A stretch of 64,000 nucleotides of DNA from Ferrovibrio sp035304305 (GTDB lineage: Bacteria; Pseudomonadota; Alphaproteobacteria; Ferrovibrionales; Ferrovibrionaceae), in assembly GCF_035304305.1 (NCBI RefSeq), contig NZ_DATGQG010000072.1, positions 1 through 64,000 of the forward strand. Reading direction: 5' to 3'. Below, piece by piece: positions 25,106 through 36,020 of this stretch. Within the stretch, counting starts at the first letter, position 1; the number at the start of each line of letters is the position of its first letter. The notes beneath the pieces are model-generated. The model did no database searches. It worked only from the letters and a program-made list of their open reading frames with translations, and was not told the DNA's origin. The translations under genes were made by a program, and so were the position numbers.

Positions 25106-27937
25106 ATGAGCGACGTGAACGAGCAGGACAAGGAAAAGGCGACGGCGCGGCCCAAGCGGCTGGAGCTGAAGAAGACGGTCGAGACCGGGCAGGTCCGGCA
25201 GAGCTTCAGCCATGGCCGCACCAAGGCGGTGACCGTCGAGGTGCGCAAGAAGCGCACCATCGTACCGCCCGGCGCCGCGAAGCCCGCTGCTCCCGCCGCC
25301 GAGCCGGCCGCATCGCCGGCTGCCCGGCCGCCCGCGGCGGCCCGCACCGCGGCGGCGCCCAGCGTGCATGTGCCATCGCTGGCCGAGAAATTCGCCGAGC
25401 ATGAGGCCGCCAAGGCCGCCGAGGAAGCGGCCCGCGCCGCCGAGCAGGCGACTGCCCAGGCAGCCGCTCCGGCTGCTGCGCAGGCGCGCGCGCCCGAGCC
25501 CGAGGGCCGAACCGCCCCGGCCGCTGCTGCAGCCCCGTCGCCGGCCGCGGCCACGCCGCGCCAGGGACCGCGCATGACGGCGCAGCCGACCGGCGATGTG
25601 CGTCCGGGCCGTTCGGATCGCACCGCCCGGTCGCAGCGTCCGACCGGCATGGTGCTGAAGTCGCTGACCGAGGAAGAGAAGCAGGCCCGCGCCCGCAACG
25701 ACGACCTCCGCAGCAAGCTGGGCGAGATGCGCCGCGTGGCCGAAGAGGACATGCGCCGCCGCCAGGACGAACTGTCCCGCGTGCATGCCGAGCGCGAAGC
25801 CGCGCTGCGCCGCCAGGCCGAGGAAGACGCCCGCAAGCGGGCCGAGGAAGAGGCGCGCAAGAAGGCGGAAGCCGAGGCTGCCCGCCGTCTGGCCGCCGCC
25901 GAGACCCAGGGAACCGCCGCCGCGCCGGGTGCGCCTGCCGGCCGTCCGGCGGACGACGATGAAGAGGAAGGCAGCGGCAAGCGTCGCCCCGGCGCCCGCA
26001 CGGTGGCGCCGAAGGCGACCCCGGGTCGCGGCCGCGACGGCGCCCAGCGCCGCGCCGGCAAGCTCAGCATCACCAGCGCGCTCGACGAGAACGAGCGCGT
26101 GCGGTCGGTTGCCTCGTTCCGCCGCCGCCTCGAGCGCGAGAAGCGGGCGCATCACCAGGGTTCGGAGCAGCAGCAGAAGATCCTGCGCGACGTCGTCATC
26201 CCCGAGACCATCACGGTCCAGGAACTCGCCAATCGCATGGCCGAACGCGGCGTCGACGTCATCAAGGCCCTGATGAAGATGGGCGTGATGGCGACGATCA
26301 ACCAGACCATCGACGCCGATACCGCCGAACTGGTGGTGAGCGAGTTCGGCCACCGCGTCCAGCGCGTTGCCGAATCCGACGTCGAACTCGGCCTGGGCGG
26401 CGAGCAGGATGCCGAGGACACGCTGCGTCCGCGTCCGCCGGTCGTCACCGTCATGGGCCATGTCGACCACGGCAAGACCTCGCTGCTCGACGCGCTGCGC
26501 CAGACCGACGTCGCCAGCGGCGAAGCCGGCGGCATCACCCAGCATATCGGCGCCTACCAGGTGCATATGCAGTCGGGCAAGTCGATCACCTTCCTCGACA
26601 CGCCGGGTCACGAAGCCTTCACCCAGATGCGCGCCCGCGGCGCCAAGGTCACCGATATTGTGGTCCTGGTGGTCGCGGCCGACGACAGCGTCATGCCGCA
26701 GACGGTGGAAGCGATCCATCACGCCAAGGCGGCCGGCGTGCCGCTCGTCGTGGCGATCAACAAATGCGACAAGCCGCAGGCCAACCCGCAGAAGGTGCGC
26801 CAGGAGCTGCTGAACCACGAGGTCGTGGTCGAGCAGATGGGCGGCGAGGTCCAGTCGGTCGAGGTTTCGGCCAAGACCCGCAAGGGCCTGGATGCGCTGG
26901 AAGAGGCGATCCTGCTGCAGGCGGAAATCCTCGACCTCAAGGCCAATCCGGACCGCAAGGCGGAAGGCGTCGTGGTTGAAGCCAAGCTGGAACGCGGCCG
27001 CGGCTCGGTCGCCACCGTGCTGGTGCAGCGCGGCACCCTGCATGTCGGCGATGTCTTCGTGGCCGGCAGCAGCTGGGGCCGCGTGCGCGCGCTGATCGAC
27101 GACAAGGGCAAGAACGTCGTGTCGGCCGGGCCGGCGGTGCCGGTCGAGGTGCTCGGCCTGCAGGGCACGCCCGAGGCCGGCGACGAGTTCGTCGTGGTCG
27201 AGAACGAGGCCCGCGCCCGCGAGGTCGCCGAGTTCCGCGAGCGCAAGCAACGCGAGGCCCGTTCCGCGGTGTCGGCGCGCGGCACGCTCGAGCAGATGTT
27301 CTCCAAGATCAAGGCCGGCGAGCAGAAGGAACTGCCGATCGTCGTCAAGACCGACGTGCAGGGCTCTCTGGAAGCGATCCTGGCGGCGGCAAAGAAGCTC
27401 AGCACCGACGAAGTGGCGGTGCGCGTGCTGCATGGCGCCGTCGGCGGCATCAACGAGTCGGACGTCGCCCTGGCGGCGGCCTCGAAGGGCGCCATCATCG
27501 GCTTCAATGTCCGTGCCTCGAAGCAGGCGCGCGACCTGGCCGAGCGCGACGGCGTCGACATCCGCTACTACTCGATCATCTACAACCTGATGGACGACCT
27601 GAAGGCGCTGCTGTCCGGCATGCTGGCGCCGACCATCCGCGAGAACTTCCTCGGCTACGCCGAGATCCGCGAGGTGTTCAACATCTCCAAGGTCGGCAAG
27701 GTCGCGGGCTGCATGGTCACCGAAGGCCTGGTCAAGCGCGGCGCCAAGGTGCGCCTGCTGCGCGACAACGTGGTGATCCACGAGGGTCAGCTCTCCACGC
27801 TCAAGCGCTTCAAGGACGACGTCCGAGAGGTCAAGCAGGGCATGGATTGCGGCATGTCGTTCGAGAACTACAACGACATCCAGCAGGGCGACGTGATCGA
27901 GTGCTTTGAACTCGAGAGTGTGGCGCGCGAGCTGTAA
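25106..27937 (+). CDS. infB: Translation initiation factor IF-2
   Basis: IF-2 is the GTPase that brings fMet-tRNA to the 30S subunit. ATG 25106 gives 943 residues. The first 430 or so residues form a long alanine/proline/charged region with a predicted coiled coil (about 195-265), typical of alphaproteobacterial IF-2. The GTPase domain follows: GHVDHGKTS near residue 451, DTPGH, and NKCDK; then domains II, III and the fMet-tRNA-binding C-terminus. A start 51 bases upstream is open but adds non-conserved sequence. It ends 35 bases before rbfA. Confidence 0.97.
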   Translation: MSDVNEQDKEKATARPKRLELKKTVETGQVRQSFSHGRTKAVTVEVRKKRTIVPPGAAKPAAPAAEPAASPAARPPAAARTAAAPSVHVPSLAEKFAEHEAAKAAEEAARAAEQATAQAAAPAAAQARAPEPEGRTAPAAAAAPSPAAATPRQGPRMTAQPTGDVRPGRSDRTARSQRPTGMVLKSLTEEEKQARARNDDLRSKLGEMRRVAEEDMRRRQDELSRVHAEREAALRRQAEEDARKRAEEEARKKAEAEAARRLAAAETQGTAAAPGAPAGRPADDDEEEGSGKRRPGARTVAPKATPGRGRDGAQRRAGKLSITSALDENERVRSVASFRRRLEREKRAHHQGSEQQQKILRDVVIPETITVQELANRMAERGVDVIKALMKMGVMATINQTIDADTAELVVSEFGHRVQRVAESDVELGLGGEQDAEDTLRPRPPVVTVMGHVDHGKTSLLDALRQTDVASGEAGGITQHIGAYQVHMQSGKSITFLDTPGHEAFTQMRARGAKVTDIVVLVVAADDSVMPQTVEAIHHAKAAGVPLVVAINKCDKPQANPQKVRQELLNHEVVVEQMGGEVQSVEVSAKTRKGLDALEEAILLQAEILDLKANPDRKAEGVVVEAKLERGRGSVATVLVQRGTLHVGDVFVAGSSWGRVRALIDDKGKNVVSAGPAVPVEVLGLQGTPEAGDEFVVVENEARAREVAEFRERKQREARSAVSARGTLEQMFSKIKAGEQKELPIVVKTDVQGSLEAILAAAKKLSTDEVAVRVLHGAVGGINESDVALAAASKGAIIGFNVRASKQARDLAERDGVDIRYYSIIYNLMDDLKALLSGMLAPTIRENFLGYAEIREVFNISKVGKVAGCMVTEGLVKRGAKVRLLRDNVVIHEGQLSTLKRFKDDVREVKQGMDCGMSFENYNDIQQGDVIECFELESVAREL

Positions 27938-27972
27938 GCCGCGCGCCGGCCTTTTTTCCAGGAGCAGGCTGT

Positions 27973-28404
27973 ATGGCACAGCGCAAGCGTGCAGGCGGCG
28001 GCCGTGACGAACTGCCCGGCGGGCGCAGCCAGCGCCAGCTGCGTGTCGGCGAGGAGCTGCGGCATATCCTCTCGGACGTGCTGCGCAACGGCCATTTCCG
28101 CGATCCCGATCTCGCCGACCTGGCGGTGACGGTGACGGAAGTGCGCGTCAGCCCGGATCTGAGGGCGGCCACCGCCTTCATCATGCCGCTGGGCGGCAAG
28201 GACGGGCCGAAGATCATCGCCGCGCTCAACCGCGCCCAGGCCTATATCCGCACCGAGGCCGTCAAGCAGATCAACCTGCGGGTCGCGCCGACCTTCTCGT
28301 TCAAGCTGGACCACAGCTTCGACGAGGCGGAGCGGGTGTCCAGGCTGCTGCAGCAGCCGACGGTGCGCGCCGATATCGAGAAAACCGAGACGCCCGAGGA
28401 ATGA
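27973..28404 (+). CDS. rbfA: 30S ribosome-binding factor RbfA
   Basis: RbfA binds the immature 30S subunit and is needed for 16S rRNA 5' end processing and cold adaptation. The 143-residue protein has the KH-like fold signature, with VGEELRHILSDVL, the VSPDLRAATAF segment and LRVAPTFSFKLDHSFDEAERV. An N-terminal basic extension is usual in this class. The stop overlaps the truB ATG by 4 bases (ATGA), so they are translationally coupled. Confidence 0.95.
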   Translation: MAQRKRAGGGRDELPGGRSQRQLRVGEELRHILSDVLRNGHFRDPDLADLAVTVTEVRVSPDLRAATAFIMPLGGKDGPKIIAALNRAQAYIRTEAVKQINLRVAPTFSFKLDHSFDEAERVSRLLQQPTVRADIEKTETPEE

Positions 28405-29312
28405 GCCGACGCCGCCGCGGCCAGCCGGTGCATGGCTGGATCAATGTCGACAAGCCGCCCGGCCTGACCTCGACGCAATGCCTCGCCAGGGTCCGCCATC
28501 TCACCAACGCCGCCAAGGCCGGCCATGGCGGCACGCTGGACCCGCTGGCCACCGGCATTCTTCCGATCGCCCTGGGCGAGGCGACCAAGACGGTCAGCTG
28601 GGTCATGGATGCCGGCAAGACCTACCGCTTTACCGCGCGCTGGGGCGAGGCCACCGCGACCGACGACATGGAGGGCGAGATCGTCGCCCGCTCGGACCAT
28701 CGCCCCGGCCGGGCCGCCATCGAGGCCGTCCTGCCGCGCTTCACCGGCGAGATTCTGCAGAAGCCGCCGGCCTTCTCGGCGCTCAAGGTCGCCGGGGAGC
28801 GGGCCTACGACCTGGCCCGGGCCGGCCGGGCGCCGGATCTGGCGCCCCGCCCGGTCCGGATCGACGGGCTGCGGCTGGTGGATATTCCGGAGGCGGATCA
28901 TGCCGTGTTCGAGGTCGATTGCGGCAAGGGGGCCTATGTGCGGGCCCTGGCCCGGGATCTGGGCCAGGCGCTGGGCACCTGCGCCCATGTCACCGCCCTG
29001 CGGCGGACCCGGGTCGGGCGGTTCGATGAAAAATCGGCCTTTTCGCTGGATTCACTGGCCGATCTGTGCCAAAAGGGCGCCGCGCACGCGTATCTGTTGC
29101 CGGTTGAAACCGCGCTGGACGACATCCCGGCCCTGGTTGTGACCGGCCCTCAGGCCGACCGCCTCAGGCATGGCCAGTCGATACGGATCGCGACTGCGGC
29201 TCCCGGACTCCCCCCGGAAGGCGAAATCCTCGTCATGGCAGGCGGCAAGGCCGTCGGCATGGCCGAGCGTTCCGCCGACGAGGTCCGCCCGCTGCGTTTG
29301 TTCAACCTGTGA
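28401..29312 (+). CDS. truB: tRNA pseudouridine(55) synthase
   Basis: TruB isomerises U55 in the T-loop of tRNAs. The 303-residue protein has the catalytic motif GGTLDPLATGILPIALGEATK with the nucleophilic aspartate D47, the KPPGLTS motif near the N-terminus, the TYRFTARWG segment, and a short C-terminal PUA-like domain. It overlaps rbfA and is followed by rpsO after 17 bases, the conserved order. Confidence 0.97.
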   Translation: MSRRRRGQPVHGWINVDKPPGLTSTQCLARVRHLTNAAKAGHGGTLDPLATGILPIALGEATKTVSWVMDAGKTYRFTARWGEATATDDMEGEIVARSDHRPGRAAIEAVLPRFTGEILQKPPAFSALKVAGERAYDLARAGRAPDLAPRPVRIDGLRLVDIPEADHAVFEVDCGKGAYVRALARDLGQALGTCAHVTALRRTRVGRFDEKSAFSLDSLADLCQKGAAHAYLLPVETALDDIPALVVTGPQADRLRHGQSIRIATAAPGLPPEGEILVMAGGKAVGMAERSADEVRPLRLFNL

Positions 29313-29329
29313 TGTCGCGGAGTTAGACG

Positions 29330-29599
29330 ATGACGATTACTGCCGAGCGCAAGGCCGCGCTGCTCAACGAATACGCCACCAAGAAGGGCGACACCGGTTC
29401 GCCGGAGGTCCAGGTGGCCCTGCTCACCGAGCGCATCAACAATCTCACCGAGCATTTCAAGACGCACAAGAAGGACGTGCATTCGCGTCGCGGTCTGCTG
29501 ATGATGGTGAGCAAGCGTCGCAGCCTGCTCGACTATCTCAAGCGCACCGACTCGGCGCGCTATGACACGCTGATCCAGCGTCTGGGACTGCGCAAGTAA
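29330..29599 (+). CDS. rpsO: 30S ribosomal protein S15
   Basis: S15 is an early 16S rRNA-binding protein that organises the central domain of the 30S subunit. The 89-residue product has the canonical sequence, including DTGSPEVQVALLTERI and HSRRGLLMMVSKRRSLLDYL. It ends the truB-rpsO block, and a very strong terminator lies 62 bases downstream, before pnp. In E. coli rpsO-pnp are partly co-transcribed, so some read-through is possible here too. Confidence 0.98.
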   Translation: MTITAERKAALLNEYATKKGDTGSPEVQVALLTERINNLTEHFKTHKKDVHSRRGLLMMVSKRRSLLDYLKRTDSARYDTLIQRLGLRK

Positions 29600-29660
29600 G
29601 GAATATGGCCGCTGGCGCAACAGAGGACGCAGGCGGCCGTAGGCCGGACACGACTTTTCT

Positions 29661-29700
29661 CGCCCGTTCCCGGCAACAGCCGGGAACGGGCGTTGTTTTT
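29661..29700 (+). terminator. Strong intrinsic terminator after rpsO
   Basis: A perfect 14-base-pair stem (CGCCCGTTCCCGGC at 29661-29674 with its complement at 29679-29692) encloses an AACA tetraloop and is followed by GTTGTTTTT. This is one of the two best intrinsic terminators in the window and should separate the truB-rpsO transcript from pnp. Confidence 0.9.
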
Positions 29701-29742
29701 ACGGCGTGGTCCGGTCAGGCCGGTTGTCGGGATGGGCTCGAC

Positions 29743-29841
29743 GGCCGGTTTGCCGCGCAGGGCTGAAAGCAGCCCTGCCGGCCGGGCGGAAGGCGATGGG
29801 CGCCGTTCCGCCGGGTGCCGTCCGTCAGGGACGGCGGCGCC
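29743..29841 (+). promoter_or_regulatory. Structured pnp leader with two hairpins
   Basis: The first hairpin has a perfect inner stem GCAGGGCT (29757-29764) with AGCCCTGC (29771-29778), extended by GGCCGG (29743-29748) with CCGGCC (29778-29783). The second has GGCGCCG (29799-29805) with CGGCGCC (29835-29841) and inner GCCGTCC (29817-29823) with GGACGGC (29829-29835). The second ends 8 bases before the AAGGAAGAAGG ribosome-binding site. In E. coli, pnp is autoregulated through an RNase III-cleaved leader stem; an analogous role is inferred here. Confidence 0.55.
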
Positions 29842-29862
29842 TTAGAAGGAAGAAGGTAGACA

Positions 29863-32019
<2,157 letters not shown>

Positions 32020-32043
32020 TCCCGCCGCAGGCAGGGAAGCGCA

Positions 32044-32075
32044 GGGCCGGGAGCGATCCCGGCCCTTTTCGTTTT
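32044..32075 (+). terminator. Intrinsic terminator after pnp
   Basis: GGGCCGGGA (32044-32052) pairs perfectly with TCCCGGCCC (32057-32065) around GCGA, followed by TTTTCGTTTT. It lies 25 bases after the pnp stop and just before the end of the convergent minus-strand solute-binding protein gene. Confidence 0.88.
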
Positions 32076-32085
32076 CCGGACAGGA

Positions 32086-32865
32086 TCAGTTCAGCGCCGC
32101 GAGCGGCGCCACGATCCGCGCATAGCGCCCGTCACGGCGCATGGTCTGGTAGGCGGCGCGCAGCCGCGCAACCGCATCCGCCGGCAGGTTCGGCGAGGCT
32201 GCAATCCAGAAGCTGAAATCGTCAACCGGCGCACTGGCGCGCAGCAGCGCCGGATCGTAGCCCAGTTCCCGCCAGGTGGCGCGGCCGACCGCGTCGAGAG
32301 CGAACCACGCATCGACGCGGCGATGGCGCAGCAGCCGCGCATTGTCGATCTCCGACGCATTCGGCTCGGCATTTCCCAGCCCGAGCGTCGCCAGGGTTTT
32401 CTGCAGTTCCGATCCGCGCAGGATGGTGATCGCCGAAGCCTGCCGCGCCGCTTCCGCGTCGGGAAAGGCCGGCCCGTCGGCGAGGAAGAAGAACCGCGCC
32501 TGATCGGCATGGACCTCGCCGATCCAGACATATTTGCGCTCGCGGTCGGGCGTGCGCAGCAGCGCCGGATAGATCGCCTTCTCCCGCTCCAGCGCCAGCA
32601 CGGCGCGCTGGAAGGGCATGATGCGGACGGTCGGCGAAAATCCCGCCTCCCGGGCGAGTTCCATTGCCAGCTCCGCGGCCGGGCCCGCGGCCCCGCCGTC
32701 CTGCTCGGCAACGTAGGGGAGGCGGACGGGGCTGACGATCCGCAGCTCGGGGCGGGAATCCGCGGCCGTCCCGGCGGTGTCGGCCGTCTGCGCGCCGGCG
32801 GCAGGGGCTGCCAGCAGGAGGATCATGGCCATCAGCAGCTGCTGCAGCGGGATCGCGCGCCTCAT
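32086..32865 (-). CDS. Periplasmic solute-binding protein family 3-like
   Basis: The 259-residue protein has a signal peptide (hydrophobic LLMAMILLLAAPAAGA, probable cleavage after AGA-Q near residue 25) and a mature domain resembling SBP family 3: ELRIVSPVRLPY at the start, GPAAELAMELAREAG, and a segment RVDAWFALDAVG typical of the second lobe. No permease or ATPase gene is adjacent, so it may be an orphan binding protein or a sensor-like relative. It is convergent with pnp. Ligand unknown. Confidence 0.8.
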   Translation of the reverse strand: MRRAIPLQQLLMAMILLLAAPAAGAQTADTAGTAADSRPELRIVSPVRLPYVAEQDGGAAGPAAELAMELAREAGFSPTVRIMPFQRAVLALEREKAIYPALLRTPDRERKYVWIGEVHADQARFFFLADGPAFPDAEAARQASAITILRGSELQKTLATLGLGNAEPNASEIDNARLLRHRRVDAWFALDAVGRATWRELGYDPALLRASAPVDDFSFWIAASPNLPADAVARLRAAYQTMRRDGRYARIVAPLAALN

Positions 32866-32973
32866 GCGCCTTCATACCATGGCGGCGCGCGGGTTTTTAA
32901 GGCCCGCCGATGCCCGATTGTTGCCGCTTTTCCGGTCTCCAATGCGCCTCTAATCTCGGGTTGGAGCAAAATC

Positions 32974-33816
32974 ATGACCGACCTGCACGTCCCCTGCTGG
33001 CGCCACCGCGCCATTCTCCTTGCCGTCTGCGGATTGCTGGCCTGGCAGCCGGCCCGCGCCCAGACCGATGCGCAAACGCCGGCGCCGGAGACGGATGCGG
33101 CCACGGAGGATGTCGTCGCCGGCGCCACCATCGTGCGGGGCCAGTATACGATCGGCGACAACAATGCCGAATGGGAGGCCGCCATCCGCAACGGCCAGCC
33201 CGAGCGGATCGTCGAGTGGCGCAACTACGCCGATTACGGCACCGGCAACGTGATCTTCAGTTTCCATGACGGCCAGCTCATGCATTACGCCGAGCGGTCG
33301 GAACGGCGGACCGCCCAGGGCGGCATCCGGCATGTCGAACTGCATCTGTCCTTCGCCGATGGCCGCAATACCGGCGGCCGCAAGGAGATCGACGGCCAGC
33401 CCGCGCCGGTGGACCAGCAGGACATTCACAGCGCCCGGGCCCAGGCCGATGCCGCGCTGAAGCGTGTCGCCGTCACCAGGCCCGCCTGGCAGGAAACCCG
33501 GCGCGAGCAGGGCAGCAGCTTTGCGGTGATCCAGGCACCGGTCGAGGAGGCTCCGTCGGCGGAAACACGGCGTCTGGCGGGCGAGGGCGAGCACACGATC
33601 TTCCGCTGCGCCGACAATCTCTTCGCCATCGTCGGCGCGAAAGGCGAATCGCTCGTGGTGGCGCCGCCGGGCCGCGACCCCGTCGTGCTGCCCCGGCAGG
33701 CCCGCGGCGGCCTGTACGACTACCTGGGCAATGGCTGGGCGGCCCAACGCCGCGGCGATGCCCTGCAGCTGCAGGACACCTCCGGCCGCGCCATCCTCTG
33801 CACGGCCGGCAGCTGA
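32974..33816 (+). CDS. Exported protein with MliC-like C-terminal region
   Basis: The 280-residue protein has a signal peptide (ILLAVCGLLAWQPARA, cleavage near ARA-Q at residue 29). Residues 45-190 form an unrecognised domain rich in charged residues. Residues 207-280 resemble MliC/PliC lysozyme-inhibitor domains: TIFRCADN with C212, then LPRQARGGLYDYLGNG, RRGDALQL and the closing ILC with C276, which could form the family disulfide. The inhibitory-loop SG and K positions are RG and R here, so inhibitor activity is uncertain. Divergent from the solute-binding gene; ATG 32974 follows GGAG. Confidence 0.6.
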   Translation: MTDLHVPCWRHRAILLAVCGLLAWQPARAQTDAQTPAPETDAATEDVVAGATIVRGQYTIGDNNAEWEAAIRNGQPERIVEWRNYADYGTGNVIFSFHDGQLMHYAERSERRTAQGGIRHVELHLSFADGRNTGGRKEIDGQPAPVDQQDIHSARAQADAALKRVAVTRPAWQETRREQGSSFAVIQAPVEEAPSAETRRLAGEGEHTIFRCADNLFAIVGAKGESLVVAPPGRDPVVLPRQARGGLYDYLGNGWAAQRRGDALQLQDTSGRAILCTAGS

Positions 33817-33823
33817 GCCGGCA

Positions 33824-34270
33824 TCAGGCGCCGGCCGCCCTGTCTTCCACCTTGAACACGGCGTTTGCCCTGGCCGCGACGACGTCGCCGATCCGCAGGT
33901 CGCAATGGACGGTGACGAAATTGCCGTCCCGCTCGATGCCGCCGAAATGGCATTCCAGCCATGCGCCCATGACGGCCGGCCGCTTGTATTCGATGCCCAG
34001 CCGCAGGGTCCACAGCCGCCCGATCTCGCGCCGCTGGTGATGCACGAAGGCGGCCATGAAGGTGTCGGCCAGGGTGGCGAGAAAGCCGCCATGGCCGGTG
34101 CCGTGGCGGTTGGCATGCTTCGGCCGGACATGCACGCCGTAGACCGGCGGGCTGCCGTCGCCCGGATCGCGCACATAGACCTTGCCCAGCCCTGCGAAGA
34201 AGGGCGACACGGGCGGCAGGACGACAAAGCCTTCGGGGACGGGATGGGGAGCGGGACGACGGCGGGACAT
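33824..34270 (-). CDS. PaaI-family hotdog-fold thioesterase
   Basis: The 148-residue protein shows the hotdog acyl-CoA thioesterase pattern: HANRHGTGHGGFLATLADTF (a variant of the HGG motif followed by the long central helix) and LRLGIEYKRPAVMGAWLE. Such enzymes hydrolyse acyl-CoA thioesters. The ATG at 34270 was chosen because the region upstream in frame is interrupted by a terminator hairpin. It converges with the MliC-like gene, 7 bases between stops. Substrate cannot be inferred. Confidence 0.85.
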   Translation of the reverse strand: MSRRRPAPHPVPEGFVVLPPVSPFFAGLGKVYVRDPGDGSPPVYGVHVRPKHANRHGTGHGGFLATLADTFMAAFVHHQRREIGRLWTLRLGIEYKRPAVMGAWLECHFGGIERDGNFVTVHCDLRIGDVVAARANAVFKVEDRAAGA

Positions 34271-34330
34271 GGCTGCGTTGATGACGCAGCCCGCGCGTCG
34301 TTGCAAGGCGGCAGACCGGGCGCAGGCGGC

Positions 34331-34363
34331 AAAAAAAGAGGGACGATCTTTCGATCGTCCCTC
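34331..34363 (-). terminator. Terminator of the tctCBA operon (minus strand)
   Basis: A perfect 11-base-pair stem, GAGGGACGATC (34338-34348) with its complement (34353-34363), carries a four-base loop and is followed on the minus strand by seven T residues (plus-strand A-run 34331-34337). It lies about 170 bases after the tctA stop and 60 bases before the thioesterase start, in the 259-base gap 34271-34529, which otherwise shows no gene. Confidence 0.9.
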
Positions 34364-34529
34364 AGTTGGGGGGATTCTCGGGGGAGGAAAAATCGAAACA
34401 AGAAGACGCTGCAACATCAGTCCCGTTTCGATGAGTCTGATATAGGATGTCCCGGAGCCATTTACAGTGACCGCAATCACGGTCAGCGATTTATCATCGC
34501 TATGGCGAAACTGTGTCGGGAATCACAGC

Positions 34530-36020
34530 TCACCGGCGCCGGCGCAGGCCGCGAAGCCGCAGAAGTAGCGGTAGACACAGCAGAATCACGGTTAGTGTCA
34601 ACAATGTGGCGCTCAGCGGCCGTGTGACGAGCACTGTGACATCGCCGCCGGATATCGTCATGGCGCGGCGGAATTCCTGCTCTGCGAAGGGTCCGAGGAT
34701 CAGGCCGATCACCACCGGCGCGGTCGGGAAGTCGAAGCGCCGCATCAGATAGCCGATGCCACCGATAGCATAGAGCAGCACGAGGTCGACCGGCGACTGG
34801 CTGATCCCGTAGGTGCCGATGGTGGCGAAGACGAGGATGCCGCCATAGAGCCATGGCGCGGGAATGCTCAGGATCTTCGCCCAGAGACGGACCATCGGCA
34901 GGTTGAGCACCAGCAGCATGACGTTACCGACATAGAGCGAGGCGATCAGGCCCCAGACCAGCTCGGGCTGGTTCTGCAGCAGCAGCGGTCCCGGATTGAT
35001 GCCGTAGGACTGGAAGGCCGACAGCATGATCGCCGCGGTCGCCGAGGTCGGCAGACCGAGCGCCAGCATCGGGACCAGCACACCGGCGGCGGCGGCATTG
35101 TTCGCCGCCTCGGGTCCGGCGACGCCCTCGATGGCGCCATGGCCGAACTGCTCGGGATGCTTCGAGAGTTTCTTCTCGAGGAAATAGCTGATGAAGGTCG
35201 GCACCTCGGCGCCGCCGGCCGGCAGTGCGCCGAAGGGAAAACCGAGCGCGGAGCCGCGCAGCCACGGCTTCCACGAGCGGCGCCAGTCCTCCTTCGTCAT
35301 GCCGCCGCCGTCCTTCAGCGCCATGACGGTTGCCGCCGCCTTCGGCCGCGCGGCGAGATACAGCGTCTCGCCCACGGCGAAGAGCCCGACGGCGACGATG
35401 ACCACGTTGATGCCGTCCAGCAGTTCGGGGATGCCGAAGGTGAAACGCGGCTGTCCCGTCTGCAGGTCGACGCCGACCAGGCCCAGCAGCAGGCCGAACG
35501 CCAGCGCGGTGAGTCCGCGCAGCACCGAGTTGCCGAGCACGGCGGACACGGCGACGAAGGCCAGCACCATGAGCGAGAAGTAGTCGGCCGGACCGAACTG
35601 CAGCGCGAGCTCGACCAGCGGCGGCGCCACGAAGGTCAGGCCGAGCGTGCCGATGGTGCCGGCGACGAAGCTGCCGATCGCTGCCGTCGCCAGCGCCGCC
35701 GCGGCGCGGCCCTTGCGGGCCATCTTGTGGCCCTCCAGCGCCGTGATGATCGTGGCGCTCTCTCCCGGCGTGTTCAGCAGGATCGAGGTGGTGCTGCCGC
35801 CATACATGCCGCCGTAGTAGATGCCGGCGAACAGGATGAAGGCGGCGGTCACCGGAACGTGGAAGGTGATCGGCAGCAGCAGGGCAATGGTCAGCGCCGG
35901 GCCGAGGCCGGGCAGCACGCCGACCGCGGTGCCCAGGGTCACGCCGACCAGGGCCCAGAGCAGGTTCACGGGCTGGAGGGCGACGGCGAAGCCATCGGCG
36001 AGCAGGCTCAGCGTCTCCAT
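34530..36020 (-). CDS. tctA: Tripartite tricarboxylate transporter, large permease TctA
   Basis: TctA is the 12-helix membrane subunit of TTT transporters, which take up carboxylates such as citrate using an extracytoplasmic binding protein. The 496-residue protein has the conserved GVLPGLGPALTIALLLP (residues 34-50) and YGGSTTSILLNTPGE motifs, plus the second GLPTSATAAIMLSAFQ repeat. The start is adjacent to the tctB stop, so the genes are coupled. A strong terminator lies 170 bases downstream. The actual substrate is unknown. Confidence 0.95.
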   Translation of the reverse strand: METLSLLADGFAVALQPVNLLWALVGVTLGTAVGVLPGLGPALTIALLLPITFHVPVTAAFILFAGIYYGGMYGGSTTSILLNTPGESATIITALEGHKMARKGRAAAALATAAIGSFVAGTIGTLGLTFVAPPLVELALQFGPADYFSLMVLAFVAVSAVLGNSVLRGLTALAFGLLLGLVGVDLQTGQPRFTFGIPELLDGINVVIVAVGLFAVGETLYLAARPKAAATVMALKDGGGMTKEDWRRSWKPWLRGSALGFPFGALPAGGAEVPTFISYFLEKKLSKHPEQFGHGAIEGVAGPEAANNAAAAGVLVPMLALGLPTSATAAIMLSAFQSYGINPGPLLLQNQPELVWGLIASLYVGNVMLLVLNLPMVRLWAKILSIPAPWLYGGILVFATIGTYGISQSPVDLVLLYAIGGIGYLMRRFDFPTAPVVIGLILGPFAEQEFRRAMTISGGDVTVLVTRPLSATLLTLTVILLCLPLLLRLRGLRRRR

